A model generated the notes under the pieces. That model was not told the origin of the DNA, searched no databases, and was given only the letters and a program-made list of their open reading frames with translations. Shown in pieces: positions 9,070 through 18,301 of a stretch of 64,000 bases of DNA (the first letter of the stretch is position 1; each line of letters opens with the position of its first letter). A program made the translations under genes and the position numbers. The stretch is from Paenibacillus pedocola (GTDB lineage Bacteria > Bacillota > Bacilli > Paenibacillales > Paenibacillaceae): the NCBI RefSeq assembly GCF_031599675.1, contig NZ_CP134223.1, positions 4,588,001 through 4,652,000 of the forward strand. The letters run 5' to 3'.

Positions 9070-9219
9070 GGGCTTCTTGTATATAATTGCCCGGGCAATT
9101 ATTTCATTGATGATCCCCGGCTATATCAGAATGTAATACTATATAGATTGTACTTGAAATAATTAATTTGGGAAAAAGTGACGGAGGGGAATTTTGGAAC
9201 TGTAGGAGCGATAGCGTCC

Positions 9220-9285
9220 GCCTTTGTCTGCTGATTTCCACCGCGAAGAGCGGTTTATAATCAAGAAATCTGCAGACAACAGCGG
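9220..9285. repeat. Hairpin-forming intergenic repeat
   Basis: Arms GTCTGCTGATTTC (9226-9238) and GAAATCTGCAGAC (9265-9277) pair with one mismatch around an inner CCGC/GCGG hairpin (9241-9253). With 8629-8740 it makes the region 8590-9340 essentially repeat and transposon debris. No gene was seen there. Confidence 0.45.
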
Positions 9286-9343
9286 CCGGAAGTCCAAATA
9301 TTCTCTGGAGTCACGGCCAATCCAAAATAGTAAAATCACAAGT

Positions 9344-11242
9344 TCAACTTATATAGTCCATGGCGATGATGATTTCCCTGCCTCCAGACGTAAGCACCGT
9401 GATTGTATCCCGCTCAAACCTCACGTTCAGCAAGGCTTCAGGTGATTGTTCCAGGACATCTTTAGTCATGAAAAAACGGTTGTCCTTAGCATAAGCCCCG
9501 GCCGGGTCCCCATATACAGCGGAAGCCAGCCAGTGGATTCCCGGTGCAAGGGATGCCGTCAGTGTCGGCAGCACCGTCCGCGGACGAAGCAGATTGGTGT
9601 TGGCATTGGGCCAGATCAGCTCTGCCTTCCTGTAGCCGAGCAGTCCCTGAACCCCGCTGGTTCCCCAGGCAGTAGATACAACGGCACCTTCCTTGCCGAT
9701 TCTCTCTTCGCGTTCTGTTTCCTGGCCGAGTGCAAAGCCTCCTTCCGCAGCATCCAGTTCCCGGCCGGTCCTGATCCGGTGAATCCGGATATGCCACGGC
9801 AGGCCGGCGATAACCCAGGACTGGACCTCGACGTCAGCCCATGGTTTCCAGACCGAACGGAGCACATTGTCCGTGATCTCCGACTCCAGGTTCCGGCGTC
9901 TGACCCGGTACAGATTGTCTCCGCCCTCGCTCAGGGCGAGCATCGAATCAAAGGCTCCCTGAGATAAGCCCCATTCGGCGCGGGGCACGCTGAAGCCGAA
10001 GCCTGTCGAGTAGACGAATTTCTCGTACTTCGCTGAGGTGTGGGTATGTTCATTACTGTACAGGTGTCCGCTGTTGAAGGCAGCCACATGGCCGGCGCCG
10101 GCATCCCGGACGATAACCAGATGCGCCGGCTGCTGGACCGTAACAGCCGGGATTTCCGGCAGCGGCAGCTCGGCCTCCTTCCAGAACGGATGCTCCTCGC
10201 TGAAGGCCAGCGGCAGGAAGGTCTTCAAGGCCCAGTACGGAGAGCCGGGAGCGTTATAGTTCTCTGCCATCACCAGATTCGGATAGGCATAGCCGATGGT
10301 CAGCACGCCATTCCCGTCAAAGATGGGCTGAGCGAACCACCAGCGCAGGTTGCGCAGCACCAGTCCTTTAATGACGCCTGCAGGGAGCCCCTCTACTTCA
10401 GCGTAAGCATAAGCGCTCCAGAAGGCAGACTGGGCAAAGCGGTAAGCAAGGCTTCGGCCGTACGGCAGCGCGGAGCCGTCAGCCGCGAACCAGGTAATGA
10501 ACTCAGCCGCGAACAGTCTAGCTCTTTCTTTGAACAGACGGGAACGCTCCGGGTCTTCCTGCTCCATCAGCTTCGCATACAGCAGTCCGTAATAGTGGAT
10601 GGCGAAGGGCACGTAATAATCGCTATGGCCGTTAATCCCATCGCTGTACCAGCCTTCACCCAAATAGAAATCATCCATGCGCCGCAAATTGTGCTCCAGC
10701 TGCTCAGCATCATAAGGAAGACCCAGCTTCTTGAACCCGGCATTCACCAGCACGTTGAAGAATAGCCAGTTGCAGTCATAGCAGGGGTGGGCGTTGATCT
10801 GATTCAGCCAGAGGTACAAATGATCCTGTTCCTGCGGAGTAAGCGGTGCCCAGATCCGTTCCGGGATGGCCGCCAGGGCGAAGCCGAAGACCGCCATCTC
10901 CACCAGCCTCTGGTCGTAATCCCCTACTTCCCCCCAATATTCTTCATGGGAAGGATCGGTTCCATGCCGGATGCCGTCCAGTATCAGCTCCCAGAGTCCG
11001 CTGTCTCCGCCGCCCATCAGCAGCGGCACCAGCCCCCACAGCACCCGGGAGAAGCCTTCCATTTCCGCAATCTTGGCAGGATAACCGGCTCCGGTTGTTC
11101 CGGCTATCAGCCGCGCACCGCCCGGACTATACAGCGGCCGGAGCGGAGCCGTAAGCTGCTCAAGTGCCCGCACCAGATCCTGCCGGGTCTCCAGCGGGTT
11201 CTCTTGAATCCGTGAAGCTGCTGTTGTTTTCTCGCTATTCAT
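9344..11242 (-). CDS. DUF2264 domain protein, long form
   Basis: A 632-residue cytoplasmic protein with no signal peptide. The N-terminal about 400 residues (LWGLVPLLMGGG, CDCNWLFFNVLVNAGF-like core, GWYSDGINGHSDYYVPFAIH) are DUF2264, predicted to form an alpha/alpha toroid as in lyases and unsaturated uronidases. A C-terminal about 200-residue beta-rich part follows. The ATG at 11242 follows a run of seven G. It starts 13 bp after the GH88 stop and shares its operon with GH88 and a heparinase-like gene, so a role on uronic acid oligosaccharides is inferred. The activity is not established from sequence. Confidence 0.85.
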   Translation of the reverse strand: MNSEKTTAASRIQENPLETRQDLVRALEQLTAPLRPLYSPGGARLIAGTTGAGYPAKIAEMEGFSRVLWGLVPLLMGGGDSGLWELILDGIRHGTDPSHEEYWGEVGDYDQRLVEMAVFGFALAAIPERIWAPLTPQEQDHLYLWLNQINAHPCYDCNWLFFNVLVNAGFKKLGLPYDAEQLEHNLRRMDDFYLGEGWYSDGINGHSDYYVPFAIHYYGLLYAKLMEQEDPERSRLFKERARLFAAEFITWFAADGSALPYGRSLAYRFAQSAFWSAYAYAEVEGLPAGVIKGLVLRNLRWWFAQPIFDGNGVLTIGYAYPNLVMAENYNAPGSPYWALKTFLPLAFSEEHPFWKEAELPLPEIPAVTVQQPAHLVIVRDAGAGHVAAFNSGHLYSNEHTHTSAKYEKFVYSTGFGFSVPRAEWGLSQGAFDSMLALSEGGDNLYRVRRRNLESEITDNVLRSVWKPWADVEVQSWVIAGLPWHIRIHRIRTGRELDAAEGGFALGQETEREERIGKEGAVVSTAWGTSGVQGLLGYRKAELIWPNANTNLLRPRTVLPTLTASLAPGIHWLASAVYGDPAGAYAKDNRFFMTKDVLEQSPEALLNVRFERDTITVLTSGGREIIIAMDYIS

Positions 11243-11255
11243 CCTGTATCCCCCC

Positions 11256-12392
11256 CTATTCCCAGTAGAAGGGTCCGGCTTCCTTCACCCGGGCCAAGGC
11301 TTCCACGTAGAAAAAGTCTCCGTAAATCAGCGGAACATCAATATTCCGGTTTTCCGGATAGTTACTAGTGCCGTGAAGCAGCAGTCCTTCCTCGTCGGCA
11401 TTCCCCCACGTTCCGTAATTCCGGTAGAGGGACTCCAGGATCTTCATCGCCCCATTCCGGTATACATGAGACTCTGAACCGTTCACCTGACCGGCCAGCA
11501 GCAGCAGTCCGCTCGCTGCGCAGGCTCCGGCCGAGGTATCGCGGAGATCACCGGTTGCCCCGGATGTGCGGAAGTCCCAATGCGGGACATGATCCTCCGG
11601 AAGGCGGGTCAGGAAGAAATTCGCTACCTGCTGTGCTGCATGCAGATATTCCTGTTTGCCGGAATGATGATAGGCCAGCGCCAATCCGTAGACAGCCCAG
11701 GCTGTGCCGCGCGACCAGGCCGACTCCGGCGCATAGCCCTGCCCGCCGAGCTTCTCCGCCACTTCACCCGTTTCCGGGTTGAAGCTGACGATATGATAGA
11801 CTGAGCCATCCGGCCGGATGAAATGCTCCAGCACTGTATCCATATGCGCCTCCGCAATATGGCGGTAGCGCGGATCACCGGTCACCCCGGAAGCCCAGTA
11901 GAGCAGGCTTGTATTCATGCAGCAGTCGATAATCGCGATTCCGCTGTTATCCTCGCCTTCCCGCCACGGATTCCAGGCGCGGATATAGCGGCCCTTCAGA
12001 TTGAAGCGGGCTGCCAGATAATTCGCGGCCTTCAATGCCCTGATCCGCGAGGCTTCTGCACCCGTTAGCTTGAAATTCGCTACACTGGTCAGCAGCCACA
12101 TGAAGCCCAAATCATGATCCAGCTTAACGTAGCCGTCAAGCACCTCATCGAGCCGCTGCTCACACTCTTCGGCAATTGCCTTCAGACTCTCGTCCCCGCT
12201 CTCTGCGTAGAACTGCCAGAGCATGCCCGGCCAGAAGCCGGCCGTCCACCAGTTCGGAGCCTCAAGCACATATTTGCCGCCCTGGCTGGCGTGAGGAAAC
12301 CCGGCGCCGATTCTCCGGCTGTTACTTTTGGTCTTCTCCAGCGCTTTGCCCCAGGCCTCATCGATCCACGTTTGCTTTGCCGTCATCTTCAT
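11256..12392 (-). CDS. GH88 unsaturated glucuronyl hydrolase
   Basis: Predicted cytoplasmic hydrolase that removes 4,5-unsaturated uronic acids left on oligosaccharides by polysaccharide lyases. The 378-residue length matches the family (about 377). The two catalytic Asp are visible in HDLGFMW (about D94) and IIDCCMNTSLLYW (about D156). The ATG at 12392 follows GGGAG by seven bases; the longer open frame overlaps the neighbouring gene and is rejected. It lies between DUF2264 and heparinase-like genes on one strand with gaps of 13-40 bp, consistent with one pathway: lyase cleavage followed by unsaturated uronide release. Confidence 0.92.
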   Translation of the reverse strand: MKMTAKQTWIDEAWGKALEKTKSNSRRIGAGFPHASQGGKYVLEAPNWWTAGFWPGMLWQFYAESGDESLKAIAEECEQRLDEVLDGYVKLDHDLGFMWLLTSVANFKLTGAEASRIRALKAANYLAARFNLKGRYIRAWNPWREGEDNSGIAIIDCCMNTSLLYWASGVTGDPRYRHIAEAHMDTVLEHFIRPDGSVYHIVSFNPETGEVAEKLGGQGYAPESAWSRGTAWAVYGLALAYHHSGKQEYLHAAQQVANFFLTRLPEDHVPHWDFRTSGATGDLRDTSAGACAASGLLLLAGQVNGSESHVYRNGAMKILESLYRNYGTWGNADEEGLLLHGTSNYPENRNIDVPLIYGDFFYVEALARVKEAGPFYWE

Positions 12393-12432
12393 CTTCGAAC
12401 TCCCGCCTTTATTTTGAATTTGCACGCATCCT

Positions 12433-14241
12433 TTATAGAAACTGAAAAGTGAAGGCAAATCTGCCCTCGCTGCCCGGCCGGACCGCATGAAAGTCCAAGC
12501 TGTGCCAGATCTGCTCCCGGCCAAAATGATCGCGGTACCTATGCGCTGCGATCTCCGGCTCTACTGCCCCGGGATCATAGGACACTTCGACTCCGCCGCC
12601 TTCCCCCGGCAGCAGGAGAGCACCGGATCGTAGCAGCTCCGGCTTGCGCCATGTGACAAACCGCTCGGTCCAGCTTCCCGGAACACCTTCGTACCGGTAT
12701 TCATCCAGCAGCTCGAGGCGGGGCAGCGTTTCTTTGTGCCAGACGAAGGAGCGGGTGAGTGACAGCAGGCCTTCAGCCTCGTAGGCCCGCGTCAGGTCCA
12801 GCGTCAGTTCATCCGTATCCCCCGCGGATGCATGGAGCACCACGGAGCTGAACTGCTTCCCCGGAGATTGATACCGGCCGTCAATGACCGGGACCGAATG
12901 GCCCTGCGATCCGTTGCAGTCATACTGATACCGCCCGGCGCCGAAATAATCCGCCGTATATTCCCCGCTGCCAAGATCGGCTGCATAGACCTCGCCCCGC
13001 CCGGTCAAGATGAACTGTCCGAGGTCATTATGGTTATGCGGCTCAGCATTGTGGCCGCCCTTGGCAGCGAATCCGAACGAGCCTGCTTCCGGCACATGCC
13101 GCGAAATCAGCCATGCGGCATCGGGAAGATAGCAGCTCGAGGCTTCCCAGGCGCTCTTCCCGCTGTCCGGCCTAGTCCAGAGCAGATTGCGGAGCGCCGG
13201 AGCAAACCGGCTGCAGTGATCTTCGGTGTACGGCGCACGGAGTACTGACGGTGGGGTCTCGACCTCCCCGGGATAGACCTCCGCCAGATAATGGGACAAG
13301 CCCATATGCACAGACATCTGCGGCAGAGAATCCGAGAAATTGGCGACAAGGGCGCCATCGATGAAGCATTGCTGCTGGAACCGGGCGATCCTGCGCACCT
13401 TCTCATTGTGGAACCCATCCAGCTTCCCCCCGCTGCGGGAGCGGAGCAGATCACTATAATAGGTGAAATAGCCAAAGCCGTAATTCCAGTAGCCAAGCCC
13501 CTCAAGGCACGCCCCGTCCTCCCCGAAGCCTTCCAGATAATAACGCATACTGCTCTCTGTCTTTATAAGAATATCAGTCAGGATCATGGGATCGTCCAGG
13601 GACAGCAAGGCAGCTGCACCGATCGAGCCTGCACAGACAGCCGACCAGTTATGCCGGGCAGTCTCCCATTCATAAGGCCCCTGAGTCAGAAAAGGCCGGA
13701 ACAGTCTGCGCTCCACTTCTTGCCGTATCCGTAAGCGGAGCACCGGCGTGAGTCGTCCCCCCAGCAGCAGCGATATCTCGCTCAGCGTAAAGCCGGTCTC
13801 GGATGAAAACAGATCAATATAGCGGCCGATATCAGCAGCCTGATGCTCCGGGGGGAGATGCGCCGGCAGGCACCAGGTATATTCATCGCATACTGCCAGG
13901 AGAATTTCCTCCAGCCGCTGCATAGGCTGCGGATTCTCCGGCTCCAGCAAGGCAAGAAACACATAGGTGTTGAGCCGTCTTCTCCGCTCGAAGTAGACCC
14001 GCTCATACGGAAGTCTAGAACCTGTCCGTGCGAACATGGACAACAGCTCTGCCGTCAGCTCTGGAATAGCCTGCCCGTCCAGTCTCTGCCCCTCCGCACG
14101 CATTTCTGCAATCTCCTGTTCTAAGTGTGGGGACGCTGCTGCCTGTTTCCACCAAGCATCCATATCTCCTTCCGGATAATACAGGTTTAAGGATACCGGC
14201 TTCAGCTCCAGCACCGTTTCGAAAAGCCTATGCTTATTCAT
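12433..14241 (-). CDS. Heparinase II/III-like polysaccharide lyase
   Basis: A 602-residue protein with an N-terminal alpha/alpha toroid and a C-terminal beta-sandwich typical of heparinase II/III-like lyases. The diagnostic stretch runs from GGHNAEPHNHNDLGQF through YAADLGSGEY and NGSQGHSVPVIDG, with the His/Asn cluster expected around the metal or active site. There is no signal peptide, so it should act on imported oligosaccharides. The ATG at 14241 follows AGGAGG. Together with GH88 it supports degradation of a uronic-acid-containing glycan. The exact substrate (glycosaminoglycan, alginate-like or rhamnogalacturonan side chain) is unknown. Confidence 0.85.
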   Translation of the reverse strand: MNKHRLFETVLELKPVSLNLYYPEGDMDAWWKQAAASPHLEQEIAEMRAEGQRLDGQAIPELTAELLSMFARTGSRLPYERVYFERRRRLNTYVFLALLEPENPQPMQRLEEILLAVCDEYTWCLPAHLPPEHQAADIGRYIDLFSSETGFTLSEISLLLGGRLTPVLRLRIRQEVERRLFRPFLTQGPYEWETARHNWSAVCAGSIGAAALLSLDDPMILTDILIKTESSMRYYLEGFGEDGACLEGLGYWNYGFGYFTYYSDLLRSRSGGKLDGFHNEKVRRIARFQQQCFIDGALVANFSDSLPQMSVHMGLSHYLAEVYPGEVETPPSVLRAPYTEDHCSRFAPALRNLLWTRPDSGKSAWEASSCYLPDAAWLISRHVPEAGSFGFAAKGGHNAEPHNHNDLGQFILTGRGEVYAADLGSGEYTADYFGAGRYQYDCNGSQGHSVPVIDGRYQSPGKQFSSVVLHASAGDTDELTLDLTRAYEAEGLLSLTRSFVWHKETLPRLELLDEYRYEGVPGSWTERFVTWRKPELLRSGALLLPGEGGGVEVSYDPGAVEPEIAAHRYRDHFGREQIWHSLDFHAVRPGSEGRFAFTFQFL

Positions 14242-14282
14242 GCCTTCTTCCTCCTGTCACGGCCGGGTTTTTGGTTCGCTTT

Positions 14283-15428
14283 TCACTTGCCCAAGGCCGA
14301 ATCCCGCATCACATTCTCACCCGCAGCAACTCTTTGCGAGGTCCATCTCATGTTCTCCCCCGCCCAGAAGGGGTCGGAAGGAAGCAGGCCAAGCGGCAGA
14401 AATACGGAAGCGCATAGATAGAGGCTGCCCGTATTGATATAACTCTCGGCAAGCTCCGGCTGGTAGCCGTATACCCCCGGGCGCAGCCATCCGTCCTCAT
14501 CGAAATTGCCGGGAAACTCCATAATCCGGGCGATCACTGCTGTCAGGGCGCAGCGCACCTGCTGCGGCGGAAGCGCTTCCTCAAGAAAATGCTGAAGTGC
14601 CGCCTGCGACAGCAGCTGAAACGCTCCAAAACGGTAGACAATGGAGCGGCCAGTGAACGGATACGTTCCATCCGGCGCGATCATCCGCTCCAGTACGGTT
14701 GCGTATCTCTGCGCCCGCTTCACGATTAGCGGCTTCCATTCAGCATATTGCCCCGATTCCTTTTCGAAGAGGCTCACCACATCGACCAGCATCGGCTGAA
14801 TGACAAAGCTGTTGTAATAGTCCCAGTGAAACTCCTTGCCGTCCCCGTATACGCCATCCCCCTTATACCAGTCCATAAACATATGGATGGCATACCCGAC
14901 GCGCATCCGGTCATAGTCGGAATCACCGAGAATGTACAGGGCGGCTTCGACCATGGCGCTGAACAGCAGCCAGTTGCTGCCGCTCGGCGCGGTGCGGCGC
15001 GTCTGCTTTAGTGCGTCGATTACATTGCCTCTAACCCGCTCACTCAGCCGCCCGGCGAGCTGCTTCGGTGCGCGCACCAGTGCGTGGGCCAGGAAGGCCG
15101 CATCGACCAGCGGCTGGCCTTCGGTCCGGAAATCCATGTAATCCGGTGAAAGCGGATCGGTAGCCGCATCGATAGCCTCCAGCATCAGCCCGGCATAGCG
15201 GGCTCTAAGCTGCTCCTCTTCCCCCTCCAGCCCTCCCAGCTCCAGCCATGGGGCCATTCCGCAGGCCAGTCTGGCGAAGGCTTCGAGCTGGGCAAAGCTG
15301 CTCCGGTCATTGTGAAACGCTGTAGGAAGCTGTTTTTTCAGTTCCCTCCGGCTAAGTGCCACCAGGACCGGATGTCCAATCTGCAGCAACGTATCCAGCC
15401 AGTATTTACGCTGTTCCGTATCATTCAT
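14283..15428 (-). CDS. DUF2264 domain protein, short form
   Basis: A 381-residue single-domain DUF2264 protein, the first gene of the minus-strand uronide operon. Shared landmarks with the long paralogue are GSNWLLFSAMVEAALY, GDGVYGDGKEFHWDYYNSF and GRSIVYRFGAFQLLSQ. It lacks the C-terminal 200-residue extension of the other copy. The ATG at 15428 has only a loosely spaced AAAGGGG upstream. Two different DUF2264 genes bracketing GH88 and a lyase suggest distinct steps on the same substrate. No activity can be assigned with certainty. Confidence 0.85.
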   Translation of the reverse strand: MNDTEQRKYWLDTLLQIGHPVLVALSRRELKKQLPTAFHNDRSSFAQLEAFARLACGMAPWLELGGLEGEEEQLRARYAGLMLEAIDAATDPLSPDYMDFRTEGQPLVDAAFLAHALVRAPKQLAGRLSERVRGNVIDALKQTRRTAPSGSNWLLFSAMVEAALYILGDSDYDRMRVGYAIHMFMDWYKGDGVYGDGKEFHWDYYNSFVIQPMLVDVVSLFEKESGQYAEWKPLIVKRAQRYATVLERMIAPDGTYPFTGRSIVYRFGAFQLLSQAALQHFLEEALPPQQVRCALTAVIARIMEFPGNFDEDGWLRPGVYGYQPELAESYINTGSLYLCASVFLPLGLLPSDPFWAGENMRWTSQRVAAGENVMRDSALGK

Positions 15429-15495
15429 CTATCGTTTCGCCCCTTTAATTGCGCAATCTTCTTCTATAGTTTACTGTTGTGTTAATGCAATGTCT

Positions 15496-15535
15496 TTGCG
15501 ATTAATGATGATTTATTGCGTTTCTTGCGATGAAT
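15496..15535. promoter_or_regulatory. Direct repeats in the divergent uronide/AraC promoter region
   Basis: TTGCGATTAAT (from 15496) and TTGCGATGAAT (15525-15535) are direct repeats 29 bp apart, with another TTGCG at 15516. They lie in the 126-bp gap between the divergent DUF2264 and AraC genes, a usual place for AraC-family operators. A weak minus-strand promoter (TTGCAT, 16 bp, TATAGA) lies beside them. Confidence 0.35.
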
Positions 15536-15554
15536 CTGAAGGGTGGCTGTCTGC

Positions 15555-16409
15555 ATGAAACATGCTGGGTATTATCAGGTGTTCGATGGCGATATTCTGG
15601 CGGGAATCGGCAATTCGCCAATCTCCCCTACCCGGGATTTCCATATCCATGACCATTACGAAATCTTCCTGTTCCTGGGCGGCAAGGTGAACGGATTCGT
15701 GGATCAATACAGCTATCCCCTGCAGCGGGGCGATGTGCTCCTATTCAACAATCACGAGATTCATAAAATCATCAATTTGTCTCCGGAGCCCTATGAACGG
15801 TTAACGATTCATTTTAAGTCCCCGCTCGTGTATCCCTTCTGTACCGCAGACACGAATCTGCTGGCCTGCTTCCAGAACCGCCAGCCTGGAGAGCATAATC
15901 TCGCACATATGGATGAGCCGAAGCTTACAGAATATATGGACCTGTCCTTACGACTCATCGGCCTGCTGGAACACCCGAAATACGGCAGCGAGGTGCTGGC
16001 ACTGACTTATCTGATCCAGCTCCTGGTACTCGTTAATGAGTTGTACAGCCATACCCGTTCCGCCATTCCGAGCATGATTTCATCACATATCCAATCCGCC
16101 ATGAGCTATATTGACAACCATCTGCAGCTGAATCTGTCACTGGAGCAGATCGCCGCGGAACTGGGTGTCGATAAATATTATCTCAGCCATATGTTCAAGC
16201 AGCAGACAGGCGGAACGATCTACCGTTACGTCCTGCTCAAAAAGATCGCGTTAGCCAAGCAGCTCTTATCCGCCGGAACCTCCGTGTCTGATACTTGCTA
16301 CCAGACCGGCTTCAATGATTATGCCAATTTCATCCGCACCTTCAAGAACATCACGGGCGTCCCGCCCGGTAAATACGGTAAGCAAACGGAGAAGAAAGAC
16401 GGACTATAA
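15555..16409 (+). CDS. AraC-family transcriptional regulator
   Basis: A 284-residue one-component regulator. The N-terminal half is a cupin-like sensing domain (DFHIHDHYEIFLFLGGKV, then GDVLLFNNHEIHKI), and the C-terminal 100 residues carry two helix-turn-helix units (LEQIAAELGVDKYYLSHMFK and DTCYQTGFNDYANFIRTFK). The ATG at 15555 is preferred over an in-frame GTG at 15543. It is divergent from the DUF2264/lyase/GH88 operon and probably activates it in response to an uronide. Predicted binding repeats lie in the shared intergenic region. Confidence 0.9.
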   Translation: MKHAGYYQVFDGDILAGIGNSPISPTRDFHIHDHYEIFLFLGGKVNGFVDQYSYPLQRGDVLLFNNHEIHKIINLSPEPYERLTIHFKSPLVYPFCTADTNLLACFQNRQPGEHNLAHMDEPKLTEYMDLSLRLIGLLEHPKYGSEVLALTYLIQLLVLVNELYSHTRSAIPSMISSHIQSAMSYIDNHLQLNLSLEQIAAELGVDKYYLSHMFKQQTGGTIYRYVLLKKIALAKQLLSAGTSVSDTCYQTGFNDYANFIRTFKNITGVPPGKYGKQTEKKDGL

Positions 16410-16421
16410 CGCCCTTGATAG

Positions 16422-16461
16422 AAAAACCCGGCAGCCTGCTAACATCGCAGTCTGCCAGGTT
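16422..16461 (-). terminator. Terminator between convergent AraC and ABC permease genes
   Basis: Arms AACCCGGCAG (16425-16434) and CTGCCAGGTT (16452-16461) pair with one mismatch. Read on the minus strand the stem is followed by TTTTTC, so it mainly ends the ABC importer operon. Confidence 0.6.
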
Positions 16462-16484
16462 CAATACAGCCGGTCACAATCCTC

Positions 16485-17324
16485 CTAGCCTTTAATCCCC
16501 GAAGCCGCAACCCCCTGCACAAAATACTTCTGCAGCGCCAGGAACACAATGACTACCGGAATAATCGAAACTACACTGGCGGCCATAATCAGCCCGTATT
16601 CGGCTGAATATTGCGAAATAAACATGCGCAGCCCGATCTGGATCGTCTTTAAATCGGTTTTGGTCAAATAAATCATCGGTCCCAGGAAGTCATTCCAGGT
16701 AGAGACGAAGGTAAAGATCGTCAGAGTGGACAAGGCCGGCTTCGACAGCGGCAGCATAATTCTCGCCCAGATCCCGTATTCGCTTAGACCGTCGATCCGT
16801 GCCGCCTCACACAATTCATCCGGCACGCCCTGATAGAACTGGCGCATCAGGAACACTCCGAATGCCGAGAAGGCCTGGAGCAGAATAATCGCCATATGCG
16901 TGTTGTTCAGTCCCAAAGAACGCATCATGATAAACTGCGGCACCATATAAGCCTGCCAAGGGATCGCAATGGTGGCAATATAGCCGAGGAACAGCACGTT
17001 TTTCCCTTTAAAATGCAGCTTGGAGAACGCATAGGCCGCAAAGCTCGACGTCAGCAGCTGCAGGATGGTCACGATTACGGATAATTTGGCCGTATTGTAA
17101 ATGAAGCGTCCGAGCGGAATCTTGGTCCAGATGTCCACGAAATTCTCCCAGCGCGGATTCGCCGGTATCCACTGCATCGGGAAGGAGAAGACGTCCTTAT
17201 TCAGCTTGAGTGATGAGGACAGCATCCAGAGATACGGAACAAGCATACAGAGTACTGTCACTGCCAGCAGAGCATATACAAGCACCATTGTGCCAATTCT
17301 AATTGTTTTATTGGAACCTACCAT
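16485..17324 (-). CDS. Carbohydrate ABC transporter permease, MalG type
   Basis: Second membrane subunit of a CUT1 sugar importer. It has an N-terminal membrane segment, a conserved PYLWMLSSSLK stretch and an EAA loop (CEAARIDGLSEYGIWARIMLP) for ATPase contact. Two in-frame ATGs compete: 17333 lies only 2 bases from GGAGG, while 17324 lies 11 bases away and is preferred. It ends in VAASGIKG as do many homologues. It follows the MalF-type gene closely in the operon. No ATPase gene is present, so a shared MsmX-like ATPase is likely. Confidence 0.9.
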   Translation of the reverse strand: MVGSNKTIRIGTMVLVYALLAVTVLCMLVPYLWMLSSSLKLNKDVFSFPMQWIPANPRWENFVDIWTKIPLGRFIYNTAKLSVIVTILQLLTSSFAAYAFSKLHFKGKNVLFLGYIATIAIPWQAYMVPQFIMMRSLGLNNTHMAIILLQAFSAFGVFLMRQFYQGVPDELCEAARIDGLSEYGIWARIMLPLSKPALSTLTIFTFVSTWNDFLGPMIYLTKTDLKTIQIGLRMFISQYSAEYGLIMAASVVSIIPVVIVFLALQKYFVQGVAASGIKG

Positions 17325-17339
17325 ATCGTTCATATCCTC

Positions 17340-18278
17340 CTATTGTCCGTACTTCTTCTCGCCGCGGAACTGGACGATGGTAATCCCGAGTACCAGCAGA
17401 AACAATACAATGGCCATGGCGCTGGCATACCCGTAATCGAGCGAACGGAACGCCGTATTATAAATTTGATAAACCATTACTCTTGTAGAGTCGTTCAGCT
17501 GGTTATCGGCACCGGCAAACAGGTTGATAAAGATATCGTAGACCTTGAACGAATTGATCACCAGAATCATCAGGACAAAAAACGTCGTCGGTGCCAGCTG
17601 CGGAACCGTCACATTGCGGAATCTTCGCCAGGCACCTGCTCCATCCAGCTCAGCCGCTTCATACAGCTCAGAGTTGATGCCTTGAAGCCCTGCCAGATAG
17701 ATCACCATGTAATACCCCATGTTCTTCCACACGGTAAACAGGATAACGGTAAACATCGCCCAGTGCTTGTCTGCCGCCCAGCGGGGAAGATCCTCAATTG
17801 GAACGCCGGAAATCAGGTGCAGAATATTGTTGACGGGCCCCATGGTAGGACTGAAGATAAAGTTCCAAACCGCCGCTACCGCTACCAGCGAAGCGACATA
17901 GGGGAAGAAGAACACCGTCCGCATGAAATTACGGGCAATAATCCTCTGATTGAGCAGGATCGCCAGCGCCAGCGCCACTGCCATGGTGAAGGGAACAACG
18001 CCGATTGTGTAGACAATGGTATTCCAGAGCGCTTTATGAAAGGTCGTATCCTTGATCAGGCGGGCAAAATTATCGAACCCGATGAACTCCATCGGATTGG
18101 ACCCGTCCCATTTCACAAACGCCAGCACAAAGGCAAAGAACATGGGTACCAGGGTAAAGATCGCAAAGCCGATAAAGTTCGGCGCAATAAAGCTGTAAGC
18201 TACCAGGTGATCCCGGACGCCTTTGGACAGTAAGCTTTTAGGGGCTTTTTTGGGTCGCAATACGGTTTCATTCTGCAT
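17340..18278 (-). CDS. Carbohydrate ABC transporter permease, MalF type
   Basis: First membrane subunit (312 residues) of the CUT1 importer. Six predicted membrane segments begin with HLVAYSFIAPNFIGFAIFTL, and the EAA loop reads YEAAELDGAGAWRRFRNVTVP. The ATG at 18278 follows GGAGGAGAACGA. It lies between the solute-binding protein gene and the MalG-type gene, separated from the former by a stable hairpin. Given its position next to the uronide operon and the AraC regulator, the substrate is inferred to be uronic-acid-containing oligosaccharides. Confidence 0.9.
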   Translation of the reverse strand: MQNETVLRPKKAPKSLLSKGVRDHLVAYSFIAPNFIGFAIFTLVPMFFAFVLAFVKWDGSNPMEFIGFDNFARLIKDTTFHKALWNTIVYTIGVVPFTMAVALALAILLNQRIIARNFMRTVFFFPYVASLVAVAAVWNFIFSPTMGPVNNILHLISGVPIEDLPRWAADKHWAMFTVILFTVWKNMGYYMVIYLAGLQGINSELYEAAELDGAGAWRRFRNVTVPQLAPTTFFVLMILVINSFKVYDIFINLFAGADNQLNDSTRVMVYQIYNTAFRSLDYGYASAMAIVLFLLVLGITIVQFRGEKKYGQ

Positions 18279-18301
18279 TCGTTCTCCTCCAAACTTTCTA
18301 T

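Noticed and set aside
8872..9162. 96-codon frame as an intact gene
   Set aside because: It is the frameshifted N-terminus of an IS1182 transposase running into the element's right end.
17343..18233. Long plus-strand frame over the MalF-type permease
   Set aside because: Antisense shadow of a clear permease; low-complexity His/Asp/Arg translation typical of such shadows.
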